5,696 bases of DNA from Alphaproteobacteria bacterium. Lineage in GTDB: Bacteria > Pseudomonadota > Alphaproteobacteria > ATCC43930 > CGMCC-115725. Location of the stretch: assembly GCA_017353855.1 (NCBI GenBank), contig JAFMSA010000316.1:1-5696 (forward strand). The letters are read 5' to 3'. The translations under genes and the position numbers were made by a program. Under the pieces are notes generated by a model. The model made no database searches and was not told where the DNA came from. It worked only from the letters and a program-made list of their open reading frames with translations. Below are positions 4,899-5,696 of the stretch, piece by piece (positions within the stretch are counted from its first letter, which is position 1; the number at the start of each line of letters is the position of its first letter).

Positions 4899-5099
4899 TC
4901 AGGGAGGGTTTCTACATGGCTGGCGAGGCCCGCAGCTTCGCTGCGCCCCCCTCGAACTCAGCGAGCGTGTAGCCCGCCCTGCGCCGCGGGTCGCGGCGAC
5001 CGTCGGTTCGTCCAACTTGCACAGATCGACGGCGAAAATCTCCGCGCCGATCGCGCCGGCACGCGGGCGGAGGTCGCGGGTTTTGCGGTGCGCGGTCAT
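4899..5099 (-). pseudogene. 5' stub of a TauD/TfdA-family dioxygenase gene
   Basis: The ATG at 5099 is preceded by GGAG (5108-5105) with a five-base gap. The first 36 or so residues, containing RPRAGAIGAEIFAVDL and KLDEPTVAA, match the N-terminus of alpha-ketoglutarate-dependent TauD/TfdA dioxygenases, where GAEI-x-GVDLS is followed by a helix leading to the H-x-D iron site. The iron ligands never appear: the frame turns Arg/Ser-rich at about 4985 and stops at 4901-4899. Intact family members have roughly 270-300 residues, so nearly nine-tenths is missing. A neighbouring frame reads GYTLAEFEGGAAKLRASPAM to a TAG at 4914-4912. It could be the tail of another lost gene fused here by deletion. 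The stub lies 95 bases downstream of the 5195-5696 amidohydrolase on the same strand, so the two probably once formed an operon. Confidence 0.65.
4931..4945. repeat. Short hairpin CGCAGC-TTC-GCTGCG
   Basis: Six-base perfect arms (4931-4936 and 4940-4945) flank a TTC loop inside the degraded dioxygenase region. It is a typical GC-rich intergenic hairpin without a T-run. Confidence 0.3.
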
Positions 5100-5116
5100 C
5101 GAAGCTCCGTCGTCAC

Positions 5117-5132
5117 ACCGGCGAAGGCCGGT
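5117..5132. repeat. REP-like palindrome ACCGGC-GAAG-GCCGGT
   Basis: Perfect six-base arms (5117-5122 and 5127-5132) surround GAAG. The surrounding CGTCACACCGGCGAAGGCCGGTATC resembles the short 'GTCAT-CCGGCGAAGGCCGG-ATCC' palindromic repeats I remember as scattered in alphaproteobacterial intergenic DNA. It lies between the second amidohydrolase and the dioxygenase stub. Only one copy is visible in the window. Confidence 0.4.
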
Positions 5133-5194
5133 ATCGACCTGCGCCCCGGACAGCTGAAAAGTCGGTCGCGGAATTCGGCCAGCACGATCCTGGG

Positions 5195-5696
5195 CTAATG
5201 CCCAAATCCGAAGAGCTTCTGGGCATTGTGGTGCAGCACCTTGTCGGTCAGCGATGTCGGTAAGCCGAGCCGCTCGATGTAGGCGAAAGTCTCGGTGTAG
5301 CTCTCGTAATCCTGCAGCACGGGATAGTCGCTGCCGGTAACGAGCCTGTCCTCACCGAACGCCTCGAGCGCACAGCAAAACGCTGCCTTCGAGCCGTAAC
5401 ATACCGTGTCATACCAGAATTTCTTGGCAGTAACAGAGGGCGCCTCGGCCAGGTTCGGGTGATGGCCGGCATTCTGGCCCTGCTGGTCGAGCCGGTTGAG
5501 CAGCATTGGGATCGGCCCACCGAGATGCGGCACGATGAACCGAATGTTCGGGTAGCGGTGCGGGATCTGTCTGGCGATCATGTGCAGCACGAAGCATGCG
5601 TCCTCGATCGAGGTACCGACCGCGGCGGTGAATTTGTAATCGTTGATCAGCGGCGTGCAGGCCCCGTTGGTCGATGGATGCACGAAAAGAATCGCC
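5195..5696 (-). CDS. Amidohydrolase family 2 protein (COG2159-like, decarboxylase/hydrolase branch), N-terminal half outside the window
   Basis: The frame is open to the right edge and ends at TAG 5197-5195, giving the last 166 residues of the protein. The visible start AILFVHPS is mid-protein, so the gene continues beyond the window. A GTG codon at 5683 sits inside the VHP motif and is not a plausible start. Numbering from the edge, His6 in FVHPS, His57 in IVPHLGG and Asp123 in TGSDYPV are the metal-binding and catalytic positions of this TIM-barrel family, which includes aminocarboxymuconate-semialdehyde and gamma-resorcylate decarboxylases. HHNAQKLFGF near the end is the usual closing helix (HxNAxxLF). 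All visible motifs are intact. It is clearly different from the other amidohydrolase at 1482-2324. The substrate is unknown; decarboxylation or hydrolysis of an aromatic or ring-cleavage product is plausible. Confidence 0.9.
   Translation of the reverse strand, partial: AILFVHPSTNGACTPLINDYKFTAAVGTSIEDACFVLHMIARQIPHRYPNIRFIVPHLGGPIPMLLNRLDQQGQNAGHHPNLAEAPSVTAKKFWYDTVCYGSKAAFCCALEAFGEDRLVTGSDYPVLQDYESYTETFAYIERLGLPTSLTDKVLHHNAQKLFGFGH

Noticed and set aside
1..5696. CRISPR array, rRNA or complete insertion sequence
   Set aside because: No regularly spaced repeats of CRISPR length, no rRNA-like conserved stretches, and no transposase gene with paired terminal inverted repeats were seen.

Overview
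The window looks like chromosomal accessory DNA from a high-GC alphaproteobacterium. The best guess is a Bradyrhizobium-like member of the Rhizobiales, or a sphingomonad. This rests on base composition (for example 68% G+C by hand count over 1741-1800), codon use, and remembered resemblance of the proteins to families common in those groups. No marker gene fixes the taxon.

Layout. (1) The left edge holds nearly all of a glutathionyl-hydroquinone reductase (Xi-class glutathione transferase) on the plus strand, with its first few codons outside the window. (2) 960-1481 has no convincing intact gene. It holds a possible 47-codon ORF behind a strong Shine-Dalgarno sequence and a short fragment that may be a truncated cupin-like gene. 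(3) 1482-2324 is an intact amidohydrolase-2 (COG3618-like) gene on the minus strand. (4) 2325-2918 is a divergent intergenic region with no recognisable gene. (5) 2919-3472 is a compact plus-strand unit: a 15-residue peptide ORF whose 3' end carries the ribosome binding site of a 166-residue conserved-looking protein of unknown function. (6) 3473-4013 is non-coding and full of perfect inverted repeats. (7) 4014-4349 encodes a small exported, glycine-rich protein on the minus strand. It is more AT-rich than its surroundings and is preceded by overlapping hairpins. (8) 4444-4814 is a serine recombinase (resolvase/invertase) pseudogene broken by about four frameshifts. (9) 4899-5099 is the 5' stub of a TauD/TfdA-family dioxygenase gene that keeps its start codon and Shine-Dalgarno sequence. 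(10) 5195 to the right edge is the C-terminal half of a second, different amidohydrolase-2 (COG2159-like) protein.

Taken together, a quinone-reducing glutathione transferase, two amidohydrolase-2 enzymes and a TauD-type dioxygenase stub suggest an aromatic or xenobiotic catabolic neighbourhood. It appears to have been eroded by recombination: a dead resolvase, a truncated dioxygenase, a possible truncated cupin and an AT-rich insert lie between the surviving enzymes. The pathway link is inference; no substrate can be read from the sequence. I did not find a convincing new multi-gene system. The items most worth checking are the peptide/166-residue protein pair and the alternative hairpins in front of the exported protein gene.
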